Shown piece after piece: positions 46,879 through 55,889 of a DNA stretch of 64,000 nt (within the stretch, counting starts at the first letter, position 1; each line of letters begins with the position of its first letter). The position numbers were made by a program, and so were the translations under genes. Source of the stretch: Kalymmatonema hyalinum WJT4-NPBG1 (GTDB lineage Bacteria > Cyanobacteriota > Cyanobacteriia > Cyanobacteriales > Nostocaceae); the NCBI GenBank assembly GCA_019359075.1, contig JAHHIB010000021.1, positions 1 to 64,000 of the forward strand. Direction: 5' to 3'. The notes under the pieces were generated by a model. It did no database searches. It was given only the letters and a program-made list of their open reading frames with translations, and was not told the DNA's origin.

Positions 46879-49077
46879 CTAATAAACTTTTTTTGTATCC
46901 ACTATGTTTGGAGTGGCGATTCCATTCGAGCTTAAAGCCATAGACATGAGTATTTTTTGCGAACTGGCTTCTGGGCTGTCTTCACCTGGGCGTCTTTGAA
47001 CGTAACTGCCATCTGGCTGTAACTCCCAAGCTTGGCGGTTATCTGCTAACATAATTCCTAAGATTTCTTGCAAATCCTTAGCAATATCTGCATCTATAAT
47101 TGGGGTAATCACTTCTACCCGACGATCTAGATTACGCCGCATCCAGTCAGCACTGCCAATATAGATTTCCTCTTGTCCATTGTTATAGAAATAAAACATA
47201 CGGGAGTGTTCTAAAAAGCGACCAACGATACTAATAACGCGAATATTTTCACTAATATCTTTGAGCCCTGGGCGTAAACAGCACATTCCACGTATGATCA
47301 GGTCAATTTGCACGCCAGCGCGGGAAGCTTCGTATAAGTAGCAGATAATTTGCTGGTCTACCAATGAATTCATTTTGGCAACAATGCGCCCACTCATGCC
47401 ATTATGAACATTTTCAATTTCTCGTTGAATTAGGGAAATGAAGCGATCGCGCATCGTCACAGGTGCAACCAGCAGTTTTCGGTATGATTTTTGCCGCGAG
47501 TATCCTGTCAAGAAATTGAAAACGTCTGTAACATCGGCTCCTAAATCTTCGTTACAACTGAACAATCCCAAGTCTGTGTACAGCCGCGCCGTTTTCGAGT
47601 TATAATTACCAGTGCCAATATGCACATAGCGATAAATGCGGTCTTGTTCGCGTCGCACCACCATAACAAGTTTGCAGTGAGTCTTCAGCCCCACTAAACC
47701 ATAAACTACGTGAACTCCGACGCTTTCCAGACGCTTTGCCCAGTAGATATTATTCTCTTCATCAAACCGCGCCTTAAGTTCCACCAGTACAGACACCTGC
47801 TTGCCATTTTCCGCAGCAGCAATTAAGGCATTTACGATCGGCGAGTCAAAAGAAGTGCGATAAAGAGTCATCTTGATTGCTAGCACATTCGGGTCATGAG
47901 CCGCATGGGAAATAAAGCGCACAACGGATCTCGAAAAGGATTGATAGGGATGGTGTACGAATAAATCCTTTTCCCGAATGATTGTAAAAAAATCTTTTCC
48001 TTCTTCTATCTCCCGTACATCTGGGTTTCTGTTTGGCTCTTTAATCCTTTGTAAGCGGGGATGCACTACAGATTGCCATGGTGGATCTTTGAGTTCTGGA
48101 ACGGGCAAGGACATGAAGTACATTAAATCCTTCAGTCCTATAATACCGTCTACTTGGTAAACATCATTTTCTTCTAATTCCAAATCCTCCAACAATCGTT
48201 TTCTGATCGATTCAGGAGTTTGAGAATGTATTTCTAGCCGTAAAGCAGACCCACCAACGCGCCGTTTTCGCAGTTCCTGCTCAATTGCCAACAGCAAGTC
48301 ATCAGCTTCATCTTCTTCTAATTCCAGATCGGCATCACGGGTTATACGGAATGTATGGTATTCTTGAATACTCATACCTGGAAAGAGGGACTCTAAGTTA
48401 TGGGCGATCGCCTGTTCCAAAGGTATGCCAGTCCAGACTGCTGGTTTTCCATCATCATGAGTTCCCAAATCTGGCGGTAAAGCCAAAAATCGCGGCAAAA
48501 CTGTGGGAACTTTGACTCTGGCAAACAACTCTTCTTCAGTTTCTGGGTTTTTGACTACAACAGCCAAATTCAGGCTGAGATTAGAAATGTAGGGAAAAGG
48601 ATGCGACGGATCAACAGCAAGCGGAGTCACGACGGGAAAGACTTGCTCTTCGTAGTATTTGTCTAAATAATTTTTCTGCCTTTCGCTTAAATCTATGTAA
48701 TCTAATATATGTATACCGTGCTTTGCTAGCTGAGGTCGCAGAACTTTCTCAAATTGTTCGTGTTGTTTGGCTACTAACGGACGCAGTGCCGAGCTAATTT
48801 CATCGAGTTGTTGTTGTGGCGTGCGAGCATCGGAAGCTAACGGACTAACCTTCGCTTCTACCTGTTGCTTGAGCGCTGCAACGCGCACCATGAAGAACTC
48901 ATCGAGGTTAGAGCTAAAGATTCCCAAAAACTTGAGGCGTTCAAGAAGCGGTGTTCGCGAGTCGCAGGCTTCATGCAACACCCTTCTATTAAACTCCAAC
49001 CAGCTTAACTCTCGGTTGAAATAGTATTGCGGGTCATTGAGATTGATTGGATGTGCGGTCTTCTTTGATTTTGGCAT
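46879..49077 (-). CDS. ppk1: polyphosphate kinase 1
   Basis: Reversibly polymerises the gamma-phosphate of ATP into polyphosphate; 732 residues, typical length. N domain with YYFNRELSWLEFNRRVLHEA; head domain; the two phospholipase-D-like C domains. The autophosphorylated histidine is expected in YRYVHIGTGNYNSKTARLYT, and the second active-site histidine in GRFLEHSRMFYF, with IYIGSADWMRRNLDRRVEVI after it. The start MPKSKKTAHPINLNDPQYYF agrees with relatives. Peripheral membrane association is known for the family. Confidence 0.97.
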   Translation of the reverse strand: MPKSKKTAHPINLNDPQYYFNRELSWLEFNRRVLHEACDSRTPLLERLKFLGIFSSNLDEFFMVRVAALKQQVEAKVSPLASDARTPQQQLDEISSALRPLVAKQHEQFEKVLRPQLAKHGIHILDYIDLSERQKNYLDKYYEEQVFPVVTPLAVDPSHPFPYISNLSLNLAVVVKNPETEEELFARVKVPTVLPRFLALPPDLGTHDDGKPAVWTGIPLEQAIAHNLESLFPGMSIQEYHTFRITRDADLELEEDEADDLLLAIEQELRKRRVGGSALRLEIHSQTPESIRKRLLEDLELEENDVYQVDGIIGLKDLMYFMSLPVPELKDPPWQSVVHPRLQRIKEPNRNPDVREIEEGKDFFTIIREKDLFVHHPYQSFSRSVVRFISHAAHDPNVLAIKMTLYRTSFDSPIVNALIAAAENGKQVSVLVELKARFDEENNIYWAKRLESVGVHVVYGLVGLKTHCKLVMVVRREQDRIYRYVHIGTGNYNSKTARLYTDLGLFSCNEDLGADVTDVFNFLTGYSRQKSYRKLLVAPVTMRDRFISLIQREIENVHNGMSGRIVAKMNSLVDQQIICYLYEASRAGVQIDLIIRGMCCLRPGLKDISENIRVISIVGRFLEHSRMFYFYNNGQEEIYIGSADWMRRNLDRRVEVITPIIDADIAKDLQEILGIMLADNRQAWELQPDGSYVQRRPGEDSPEASSQKILMSMALSSNGIATPNIVDTKKVY

Positions 49078-49203
49078 GATGACCTGGATACAAGCAGGTG
49101 TAGACCATGAAACTGGAATGGCATACTAAACATAGTAGAGGAAAAAATACCTTGCTTCTATCTCAAGGCAAAGAGAAAGGGAAATTTGCGGACGGAGTAA
49201 ATT

Positions 49204-49494
49204 ATGCTCAAGGATATCATTGCGGTTGAGCCTCTAGAAAACTACCAACTTCGCATCCGTTTTGAAGATGGCGTTGAAGGAATAGTTGATATTAGTCAAA
49301 TGATTAAATTCACAGGTGTTTTTGCCCCTCTCCAAGATAAACAACACTTTGCCAACGTTGAAGTAAATCCTGAAGTAGGCACAATTGAATGGCAATCAGG
49401 AGTCGATATTGAGCCCGATGTTCTCTATGCTACCATTACCAAAAAGCCAATCCCCTGGTATCAACTAAATAACGTTACGAGTAGCATCGGTTGA
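49204..49494 (+). CDS. DUF2442 protein
   Basis: 96 residues. The pattern DIIAVEPLENYQLRIRFEDGVEGIVDISQ, followed by FAPLQDKQHFANVEVNPEVG and TIEWQSGVDIEPDVLYATI, matches the DUF2442 family. Such proteins are often paired with a DUF4160 protein in putative toxin-antitoxin modules; no DUF4160 gene is present here, so it is an orphan or has another role. It sits 20 bp before the histidine kinase start and may be co-transcribed with it. Confidence 0.85.
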   Translation: MLKDIIAVEPLENYQLRIRFEDGVEGIVDISQMIKFTGVFAPLQDKQHFANVEVNPEVGTIEWQSGVDIEPDVLYATITKKPIPWYQLNNVTSSIG

Positions 49495-49514
49495 GAGAAG
49501 ATTTGTACACAACT

Positions 49515-51065
49515 ATGTTTCAAGCTACTCGTCGCCGTCTTGCGCTATGGTACACAGCTATAACCGCTATACTACTGCTGTTGTTTGCTAGTGGGGTGTA
49601 TTTGTATGTCCGCAGCACATTGGTTGAGCGGATTGATGATACCTTGAATCATGTCGTGGAAGTAGTAGAGCGATCGCTCGTCATCGAACCTGTTAAGTCA
49701 GACTTGGGTCAATTCCGTGTAAACGTAGAAGCCAGTTTTCGCGACAATACCGACACAGCAGAAGATGACCGCATCGACCTAGAATGGTTTAGCCCTACTG
49801 GAGAATTGCTTTGGTCTACTTTCTCACAACCCCTCAATATTCGACTGCACCCCAACCAAACGGGTGAGACGGTCAAAGTTGTAAGGAAAGAGGACGAATC
49901 AATTCAAAATACCCTGCGGGAAGCCGCCCAGGGGGTGTCTACAAAATTCAAAATATGCCCGAAGGGCACGCTGCGCGTTTGCGTAGCTCCTCCGCAGGAG
50001 GCACAAAATTTGGAATCTTCCCCCACTTCCTCCACTTCCCCTACTCCCCCACTCCTACTACGACAAGTGACAGAACGGGTGCAAATTGGTCGGCAAGTAT
50101 TGGGATATTTGCGTGTTAGCCATCCTTGGTTTGAAGTCACAAAACCCAGTCGTCAGTTGATTTTTGATTTAGCACTGGGTACTGGATTGATGGTACTTTC
50201 TGTTGCAGCGAGTGGTTGGTTTCTTTCAGGTAAAGCAATGGAACCAGTGCGCGAGTCTTATCAACGTCTTAAACAGTTTACTGCTGATGCTTCTCATGAA
50301 CTGAGAAGTCCAATTACGTTGATTCAAACTAATGTACAAGTCGCCCTGAGTGAGTTGGAATTAACAGGGACAGATGGCACTATTCCATCGCACTATCGCC
50401 AACAATTGAAAGTGGTGGAACGGCTGACGCAACGCTTGGGCAAGTTAGTCAACGATTTACTGTTTCTGGCAAGACAGGATAGTGGTATCAGCAAAGAAAG
50501 TTTTTCTCCTTGTCCTGTTGATGCTTTGTTAATGGAAGTGGTTGAAGAACAACAACTGTTAGCCGTAGAAAAGGGTATTATCCTCTCTCTAGATTTGATT
50601 GACGCTCCTGCTTCGGAAACTCATCCGGAATTACTTGATAATTGGTTTACAGTTGTTGGCAACTGGGATCAACTGGTACGGCTGGTTACAAATTTGATTG
50701 GCAATGCCTTGCAATACACCCCATCTGGAGGGCGAGTCGATGTGGAATTGGCACGTATCGAGGCAACAAATCGCGTTTCTGGGCTGCGTTACAACTCCGC
50801 CCATTTGCTTCTTAAGGTGAAGGATACCGGAATTGGTATCCCTGCTGAGGAACTACCGCGTTTGTTTGACCGTTTTTATCGGGTAGATCCAGCGCGTACT
50901 CACACGGCTTCCACTAAAGCAACACAAAGTGCAACTGGTTCAGGATTGGGACTGGCGATCGCCTTAGCTATAGTCGAAAAACACCACGGTCAAATTCAAG
51001 TAGAAAGTACTCAAGGAATCGGGACTACTGTCACCGTCACTTTACCCGTTACTCTTGAGTCTTAA
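49515..51065 (+). CDS. transmembrane sensor histidine kinase
   Basis: 516 residues from the ATG at 49515 (MFQATRRRLALWYTAITAIL), preferred over the TTG at 49491. TM1 about 10-30; periplasmic domain; TM2 about 220-240 (LALGTGLMVLSVAASGWFLS). The dimerisation histidine is near 261 in ADASHELRSPITLIQTNVQV; the ATP domain has NLIGNALQYTPSGGRVD, DTGIGIPAEELPRLFDRFYR and GSGLGLAIALAIVEKHHG. The periplasmic domain carries an inserted stretch encoded by a GC-rich repeat and low-complexity Ser/Thr/Pro (about 156-190). No response regulator is adjacent; signal unknown. Confidence 0.93.
   Translation: MFQATRRRLALWYTAITAILLLLFASGVYLYVRSTLVERIDDTLNHVVEVVERSLVIEPVKSDLGQFRVNVEASFRDNTDTAEDDRIDLEWFSPTGELLWSTFSQPLNIRLHPNQTGETVKVVRKEDESIQNTLREAAQGVSTKFKICPKGTLRVCVAPPQEAQNLESSPTSSTSPTPPLLLRQVTERVQIGRQVLGYLRVSHPWFEVTKPSRQLIFDLALGTGLMVLSVAASGWFLSGKAMEPVRESYQRLKQFTADASHELRSPITLIQTNVQVALSELELTGTDGTIPSHYRQQLKVVERLTQRLGKLVNDLLFLARQDSGISKESFSPCPVDALLMEVVEEQQLLAVEKGIILSLDLIDAPASETHPELLDNWFTVVGNWDQLVRLVTNLIGNALQYTPSGGRVDVELARIEATNRVSGLRYNSAHLLLKVKDTGIGIPAEELPRLFDRFYRVDPARTHTASTKATQSATGSGLGLAIALAIVEKHHGQIQVESTQGIGTTVTVTLPVTLES
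49960..50042 (+). repeat. in-frame GC-rich repeat in the histidine kinase gene
   Basis: The palindromic pieces tgcccgaagggca and ctcctccgcaggag, plus a T/C-rich tract (ccacttcctccacttcccc), interrupt the periplasmic domain without shifting the frame. The style is that of the intergenic repeat blocks in this window. Confidence 0.65.
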
Positions 51066-51405
51066 TTAAATTTTGTGCTGAAATTAGAAGTTAAATTCTA
51101 ACTTGTGACTCCTGAGTTTTCACTTAATTATCTTAATTATAAAGAATATCTATTTATATACGACTTGTGGCAGAAACCTAGCTCCAATCTGCTATTACTT
51201 TTCACGTCTATAGTTAGAGTGCGAAATTATTAGTAATTGTTATAGTTTAATTGTTAAGTTTTAAAACTTTATTAAAAAGCAAGCAGAATCTGGCAACAGG
51301 CAAATCGGTCTTCATTTTGCCCAAATGAACCTGTTGTTTATTGCAAAACTTTTCGTATTTAAAAAATTTTGGCTCTTAATTTAGATTATTCACCAGGAGG
51401 TCAAC
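51066..51405. other. gene-free stretch
   Basis: 340 bp, AT-rich, no gene seen. It ends in a strong ribosome-binding site (AGGAGGTCAAC) for the next gene, so the promoter of that gene should lie here. Confidence 0.45.
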
Positions 51406-52287
51406 ATGAACCTGAAATATCAAAAATTCAGTAAATCTGCTAAACTTTTTGGGGCTATTTGCGGAGGATTACTGATTGGGTTGCCTGCAATTTCTCAAGT
51501 AGCAGTCGCTCAGCAAACTGCACCTCAGCAACCTCAACAGCAACCTAATTCCCGAGTTAACCCTTGTCCCAGGATTTTCTACGAACAACCCCACGACAAT
51601 AGAGTCTTGACTCCGGCAGGATGTCCACCCAATGCCATAACTCGACAATTAGCACAGCAAGGGGGTGTAACTCCAGGTAGTGCTTCTGCGAACCCAACAC
51701 AAGAACAGATCAGGCAGGGTGTGGGCGGTGAAACACCATACAACCGTTCTGATAGTAGCTCCCAAAGCTACAACTATAGCAGCCAGACACAGTCAACGCG
51801 TTCCGGACAAGACGTAAACAGTTCCGAGTCAGAAACTCGGACATATACCAGTCAAGGACCTACAGGTGGGTATACTGTCAGCACAAACTCACAATCTCAA
51901 AGTAACCCCACCACTCAACAAAGACAAAGTTCTGTGATCACATCACCAGCGCCAGAACAACGCCAAGCCCCCAGCAGCATAATTGCGGTGAGAGATGGTA
52001 GGGTAAGTGTCAGGCTGGTGAACGATACAGCTGCGCCTATCAGTTATCAAGCCATTGGTGATACAGCACCGCGAACTTTACCAGGTAAGTCAGAAGTGCT
52101 GTTGCAACGTTTAGCTACACCAACAACGGTGACATTCCAACGGCAGGATAACGGACTATTGATGGTAAGCACACAACCTTCTTCTCAAGCTGGAGTTTTA
52201 GAAGTCAGGTTGGATGAAACAACCGACTTGCAAATGGATACAAAAGCAATGAGTATTCAACAAAACGGTCAAGTTTTCTTGAATTAG
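51406..52287 (+). CDS. secreted Gln/Ser-rich protein of unknown function
   Basis: 293 residues. A signal peptide (LFGAICGGLLIGLPAISQVAVA, cleaved before QQTAPQQ) is clear. A short motif NPCPRIFYEQPHDNRVLTPA with two cysteines follows, then a low-complexity Ser/Thr/Gln/Asn region (about 95-190) and a compact C-terminal beta-type domain (SIIAVRDGRVSVRLVNDTAA..VTFQRQDNGLLMVSTQPSS). I do not recognise a named family. Very good ribosome-binding site (AGGAGG). Likely periplasmic or surface-located. Confidence 0.8.
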   Translation: MNLKYQKFSKSAKLFGAICGGLLIGLPAISQVAVAQQTAPQQPQQQPNSRVNPCPRIFYEQPHDNRVLTPAGCPPNAITRQLAQQGGVTPGSASANPTQEQIRQGVGGETPYNRSDSSSQSYNYSSQTQSTRSGQDVNSSESETRTYTSQGPTGGYTVSTNSQSQSNPTTQQRQSSVITSPAPEQRQAPSSIIAVRDGRVSVRLVNDTAAPISYQAIGDTAPRTLPGKSEVLLQRLATPTTVTFQRQDNGLLMVSTQPSSQAGVLEVRLDETTDLQMDTKAMSIQQNGQVFLN

Positions 52288-52352
52288 TTACCAAGTTTGC
52301 AAACTCATATCTTGCATCTGTTGCAACAGTGAGGAGGCGAAGCCTCCAAACC

Positions 52353-52381
52353 CTCGTTACCAGGTTGAACCTGGTAACGAG
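52353..52381. repeat. 29-bp perfect palindrome
   Basis: ctcgttaccaggtt and aacctggtaacgag flank a single g. It is preceded by a small ggaggcgaagcctcc palindrome and followed by agagcctctggctct. Typical of dispersed palindromes in filamentous cyanobacteria. A GC-rich repeat block follows at 52430-52530. Confidence 0.8.
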
Positions 52382-52557
52382 ATATTAGAGCCTCTGGCTC
52401 TTGTTGAGAATGGTGAGTCCAGAGAAAGCAGGCGGGTTTCCCAACCTAGGGGACTGGCGTTCGCGCAGCGTCTCCGTTCGCCGCTCTTGCGTGCCGAAGG
52501 CATAGGAGATACCCGAAGGGTGCAAGATCTAAGCAAAGGGACATACGGTTCTGTCAT

Positions 52558-52700
52558 TAGGGACTTCCAAATAAAAAAGTATCCAGCTACCTGTTCTGAA
52601 AGCAGGCGTCTTGCCTCCTATTTAGTTAGGGCGGGCAAGATGCCTACCGCACAATATCGATAATTTAATTTATTTTTTGGTATTTTTTGGAAATTCCCTA
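52558..52700. mobile_element. MITE with terminal inverted repeats
   Basis: About 143 bp bounded by TAGGGACTTCCAAATAAAAA on the left and the complement of TAGGGAATTTCCAAAAAATA on the right; the ends are imperfect inverted repeats bordered by TA. The interior contains a second pair, gcaggcgtcttgcc and ggcaagatgcctacc. It has no coding capacity, so it would depend on a transposase elsewhere. Confidence 0.75.
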
Positions 52701-52823
52701 CTGATAAATGCCATCGTTTGATAAAAGATGCCCGTGTGATTCAGGGTTTAAGTAGAACGTTTAACAGAAAATTTAAAAGAAAATTTAAAACTTTACCAAA
52801 TCGAAACACGCTATTACATATTA

Positions 52824-53465
52824 TTACGCAGCACCAGGCTGAAGAAAATTTTCACTTAAATAAATAGTGCGGATATCTGTTGGTAATTTCTCCTCTAGCA
52901 CACGGTAACCTTCTTGAAGCAAATTTACTACTTCGCTTGGGGTGATGGCTTCTCCTTCGGCTTGTAGGTAGGCGGCAATTCTAGTTTCGCTCCAGTGGAA
53001 AGTTTGAGCCATCAAAACCATCAATCGTAACATAGCAGGCAGTTGGTCTAATGCCTGTTCTACATAACACCACAGTGGTGGAGAAGTCGCTTTGAGAGAA
53101 TAATGAATCGCTTCCGTGGGAGGGAGTTGAATCTCGTTGATACAATAAGCTGTCATATTGATCAGCCAATTTTGAACAGTCAAACCGTCTTTGGCAAATT
53201 GAGTACTGTTTAAATCGAGTCCACCGAGTTCGTAATAGATATGTCGCCACGTTAGAGCAAAAAGATAATCAGCTTGCACAGGCGATCGCGCTGAATGCCG
53301 AATCAACGTGTAGACTATCGGGTTGTAGCGACAAAAAATCGCCGTGAAGTATCTACCTGCATCCGGGTTTTGCTGAAAAAGAGTCAACAGTTCTTGATCA
53401 CTGTGATGAAACAGTGACTTAATCAGTGGATGATTAGCTTCAGGAAAATGAGGAATTTGCACCAT
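52824..53465 (-). CDS. sigma-factor-like protein (ECF-type organisation, tentative)
   Basis: 213 residues, soluble and helical. The N-terminal half (DQELLTLFQQNPDAGRYFTA, IFCRYNPIVYTLIRHSARSP, DYLFALTWRHIYYELGGL) resembles sigma region 2. The C-terminal half (LDQLPAMLRLMVLMAQTFHW, SETRIAAYLQAEGEAITPSE, then VVNLLQEGYRVLEEKLP) has the layout of region 4 with a helix-turn-helix, but conserved sigma residues are degenerate. No anti-sigma gene adjoins it. The start is MVQIPHFPEA. Divergent from the VOC-fold gene. Could be a sigma factor or a derived regulator. Confidence 0.55.
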   Translation of the reverse strand: MVQIPHFPEANHPLIKSLFHHSDQELLTLFQQNPDAGRYFTAIFCRYNPIVYTLIRHSARSPVQADYLFALTWRHIYYELGGLDLNSTQFAKDGLTVQNWLINMTAYCINEIQLPPTEAIHYSLKATSPPLWCYVEQALDQLPAMLRLMVLMAQTFHWSETRIAAYLQAEGEAITPSEVVNLLQEGYRVLEEKLPTDIRTIYLSENFLQPGAA

Positions 53466-53681
53466 CCGAATCAGGCTATGTTGCTAAAATTATTTTGGCA
53501 AAGGCAATTAAGTTGCCCGTCGCATAATATCTTGCTGCTAGTCTTTTTATGCTAGCGGTCATATTTTACTGCTGTTGATACACTAGAAACACAGACTTAA
53601 ACTAAGTCCTAATCTACAAGATTAAAAGCGGGTCTCTTTATACATACATTTTCTGATGTGTTCATGGTTATAGCAGTTAGC

Positions 53682-54260
53682 ATGTCCCAGTTCCTGCACG
53701 AGCCTTTCATTCTAGGCTCTTTTTTACCTTCCTTACCGTTAGATAGCCTTTTTTCTACCCAAGGCATCATGGTGATGCTACTAGCAGCCTATGCTGGTGC
53801 CATGTGGATGTTTCTCACCAGTGCCCCGAAAGTACACACTGTTATGGTGTCAGATTTAGAGGTTGCACGACAGTTGTATGAAGGACTGCTAGATTTGCCA
53901 GCAGCGGAAGTGCCCTTGCACTACTACTACAACTACGAGCAAACTTTAGGCGCAACGGGAGTTGATCCGCTTTATCTGTCCAGCACTCCCAGCTTTTCTA
54001 GCAGCAGAATGTCCAATGCTAGCGAAGGACTTTGGTATCAGTTAAAGAAAAATACTCAGCTGCACGTGATTACGGGAGCGAGTTTAGGTAGTAAAAGTCA
54101 GCAACGCCACGTTTGCTTTGACCGCGACTGCTTAGAAATGATTTTAATGCGCGTGGAAACGCGGGGCTTAAAATTCAAGATCCGTAACCAAAAGCCATTG
54201 AATTTTTTAGTCAAGGACTATGAAGGGCGCATCATTGAGATGGCTGAGGTTGCGAATTAG
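53682..54260 (+). CDS. VOC/glyoxalase-fold protein
   Basis: 192 residues if ATG 53682 is used; the frame is open to GTG 53658 and the start is uncertain. The N-terminus has a hydrophobic segment (MVMLLAAYAGAMWMFLTS), then a domain resembling a vicinal-oxygen-chelate half: KVHTVMVSDLEVARQLYEGL, LDLP, and at the C-terminus QRHVCFDRDCLEMILMRVET, RGLKF, FLVKDYEGRIIEMAEV. The usual metal-binding His/Glu pattern is only partly visible (His near HTVMVSD, Glu near IIEM). Enzyme activity is not assured. Function unknown. Confidence 0.65.
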   Translation: MSQFLHEPFILGSFLPSLPLDSLFSTQGIMVMLLAAYAGAMWMFLTSAPKVHTVMVSDLEVARQLYEGLLDLPAAEVPLHYYYNYEQTLGATGVDPLYLSSTPSFSSSRMSNASEGLWYQLKKNTQLHVITGASLGSKSQQRHVCFDRDCLEMILMRVETRGLKFKIRNQKPLNFLVKDYEGRIIEMAEVAN

Positions 54261-54375
54261 TTAGTTTTATATTATACAGTACTTTGCAGTTGGAATTGTG
54301 GGGTGGGCAGTCCAGCCCGCCCCTAATTTCACATGGGCGTCTCGCCTATTCCTCAAGAAAGTCAAAGCGCTAACT

Positions 54376-55821
54376 CTAGGGACGTGCTAACTTCAAAGCT
54401 TCGCGAGCTGATATTCCTTCACCTTGAGTACCAAAATACCACAAAGCAGCAGCAGCCTCAGCGCGGGTGAGTGGTTTCTTGGGTTGAAATAGCGTTGTAT
54501 ACCCAAATACCCGACGAATATTTGATTTTTCACCATTTTGAAAATCTGCCAAAACTGCCCGTAATGCTTTCGGGTCGATTTTCCCAACATCCTGAAAACC
54601 CCAAGTTTGCTTGACTGCTTCTAAATTGGCAGAGGGTAAAGCTTGGCGTGTGTCAAGCGGAACTTTCCAAAGAATTAACTGCTCGCGCAACAGAGGTGCA
54701 TCAGGTTGAAACAAAACTGCTGTAGAATCTCCAGACAGGGAACTGGGAATTAATCCTGCTTCGGCTAATCCCTGAATCGCGGGAAAATCTGGGTCTGTTT
54801 TTAGCACATCCCGAAAAGTTGGTTGAGAACTTTCTGATGCTACACGAATTTGCTTTGCTGCATCGTTAGCGTGCATCGCATTGTTAGCTGCAACAAGCCA
54901 ACGGGCAAATTGCCGACGAGTCACAACTTTACCTGGGTCAAACTGGTTCGTTGTGCTACCACCATTGCTTTTTGCCACATTTGATTCTACAGTTAAAACT
55001 CCTAAGGCTGCCAAATCTTGAATGTATTGCCGGAACCCTTGAGGTACCTTGTTGAGATCGCTGAATTCTTGAGAAGTGGGAGTGGCTGCTGTAGCGTTTT
55101 TGTTATCAGACGTATCACTTGGTTGTGTTGCTGTTTGTGATTGTACCGGACCAACAAACGAGCGATCGCTCCTTTGCGCAACAGCAGCATCGTTATTGAT
55201 TTGAGGGCTTGGAGTTGGGTTAGCTTCTGTTGTTTGGGTGTTAGAAGTTTGGGGGCTTGGAGTTGGGTTAGCTTGTGCTGTTTGGGTAGAATTAGGTGAA
55301 TACGAAATTTGTATTTCAGTAGATGTTTGTGGTTGGTTGGGTGCAGGGTTGGTAACTGTTTTCGGCTGAATAGAAACTTTCAACTGCATATCATTGCGCC
55401 GCGCCTCAAAAGAGCTTCCTGGCTCATCTGTAGGACTTTTGACAATCTGCCAGTTGTTTGCCTGAAATTGTTGAAGATAATAGTTTGCAATCAGATTGCT
55501 GGGGTCAGAACTCAGCCAGCGAGTGGATACATTGGAATTTTCGTTACTCGATGGTGTCACCTCTTGCAGGGTGGCGCTAGGATACAACGGAATATCCTTG
55601 GGAAAATCACTTGGCAACTGAACTGTCGGTTGAGGGGTTTGTGGTTGTTGGCTATTGCGTACCTCTTGAGCGCCAATGGTGAGTGGGTTATCCTTCAACC
55701 TGGGATCAGCCGCCAAAGACTGCTCAATGTTTTTAGCGGCTGGACTGTTGGCACAGGCTGTTAAAGAGGTGAGTAAAACAGCCAAACTCACTAATAAAAC
55801 TGGACGTTTACAGTGCACCAC
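54376..55821 (-). CDS. SLH-domain lipoprotein
   Basis: 481 residues. A lipoprotein signal peptide with lipobox LTAC (Cys23) suggests membrane anchoring. The first part has LPSDFPKDIPLYPSATLQEV, a motif seen in many cyanobacterial SLH lipoproteins, and a domain ending in QISYSPNS; a low-complexity Gln/Thr/Pro linker follows (duplicated NPTPSPQ blocks, about 185-215). SLH repeats fill the C-terminal half: FSDLNKVPQGFRQYIQDLAA, TFRDVLKTDPDFPAIQGLAE and a final FQPKKPLTRAEAAAALWYFG. Likely bridges the membrane and the wall. Confidence 0.85.
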   Translation of the reverse strand: MVHCKRPVLLVSLAVLLTSLTACANSPAAKNIEQSLAADPRLKDNPLTIGAQEVRNSQQPQTPQPTVQLPSDFPKDIPLYPSATLQEVTPSSNENSNVSTRWLSSDPSNLIANYYLQQFQANNWQIVKSPTDEPGSSFEARRNDMQLKVSIQPKTVTNPAPNQPQTSTEIQISYSPNSTQTAQANPTPSPQTSNTQTTEANPTPSPQINNDAAVAQRSDRSFVGPVQSQTATQPSDTSDNKNATAATPTSQEFSDLNKVPQGFRQYIQDLAALGVLTVESNVAKSNGGSTTNQFDPGKVVTRRQFARWLVAANNAMHANDAAKQIRVASESSQPTFRDVLKTDPDFPAIQGLAEAGLIPSSLSGDSTAVLFQPDAPLLREQLILWKVPLDTRQALPSANLEAVKQTWGFQDVGKIDPKALRAVLADFQNGEKSNIRRVFGYTTLFQPKKPLTRAEAAAALWYFGTQGEGISAREALKLARP

Positions 55822-55889
55822 GCTTTATCACAATTCAAGTGTCAATTCCTACACTAGCAAAAGACTTTGAGAAGAACCCAGAAATCAGG

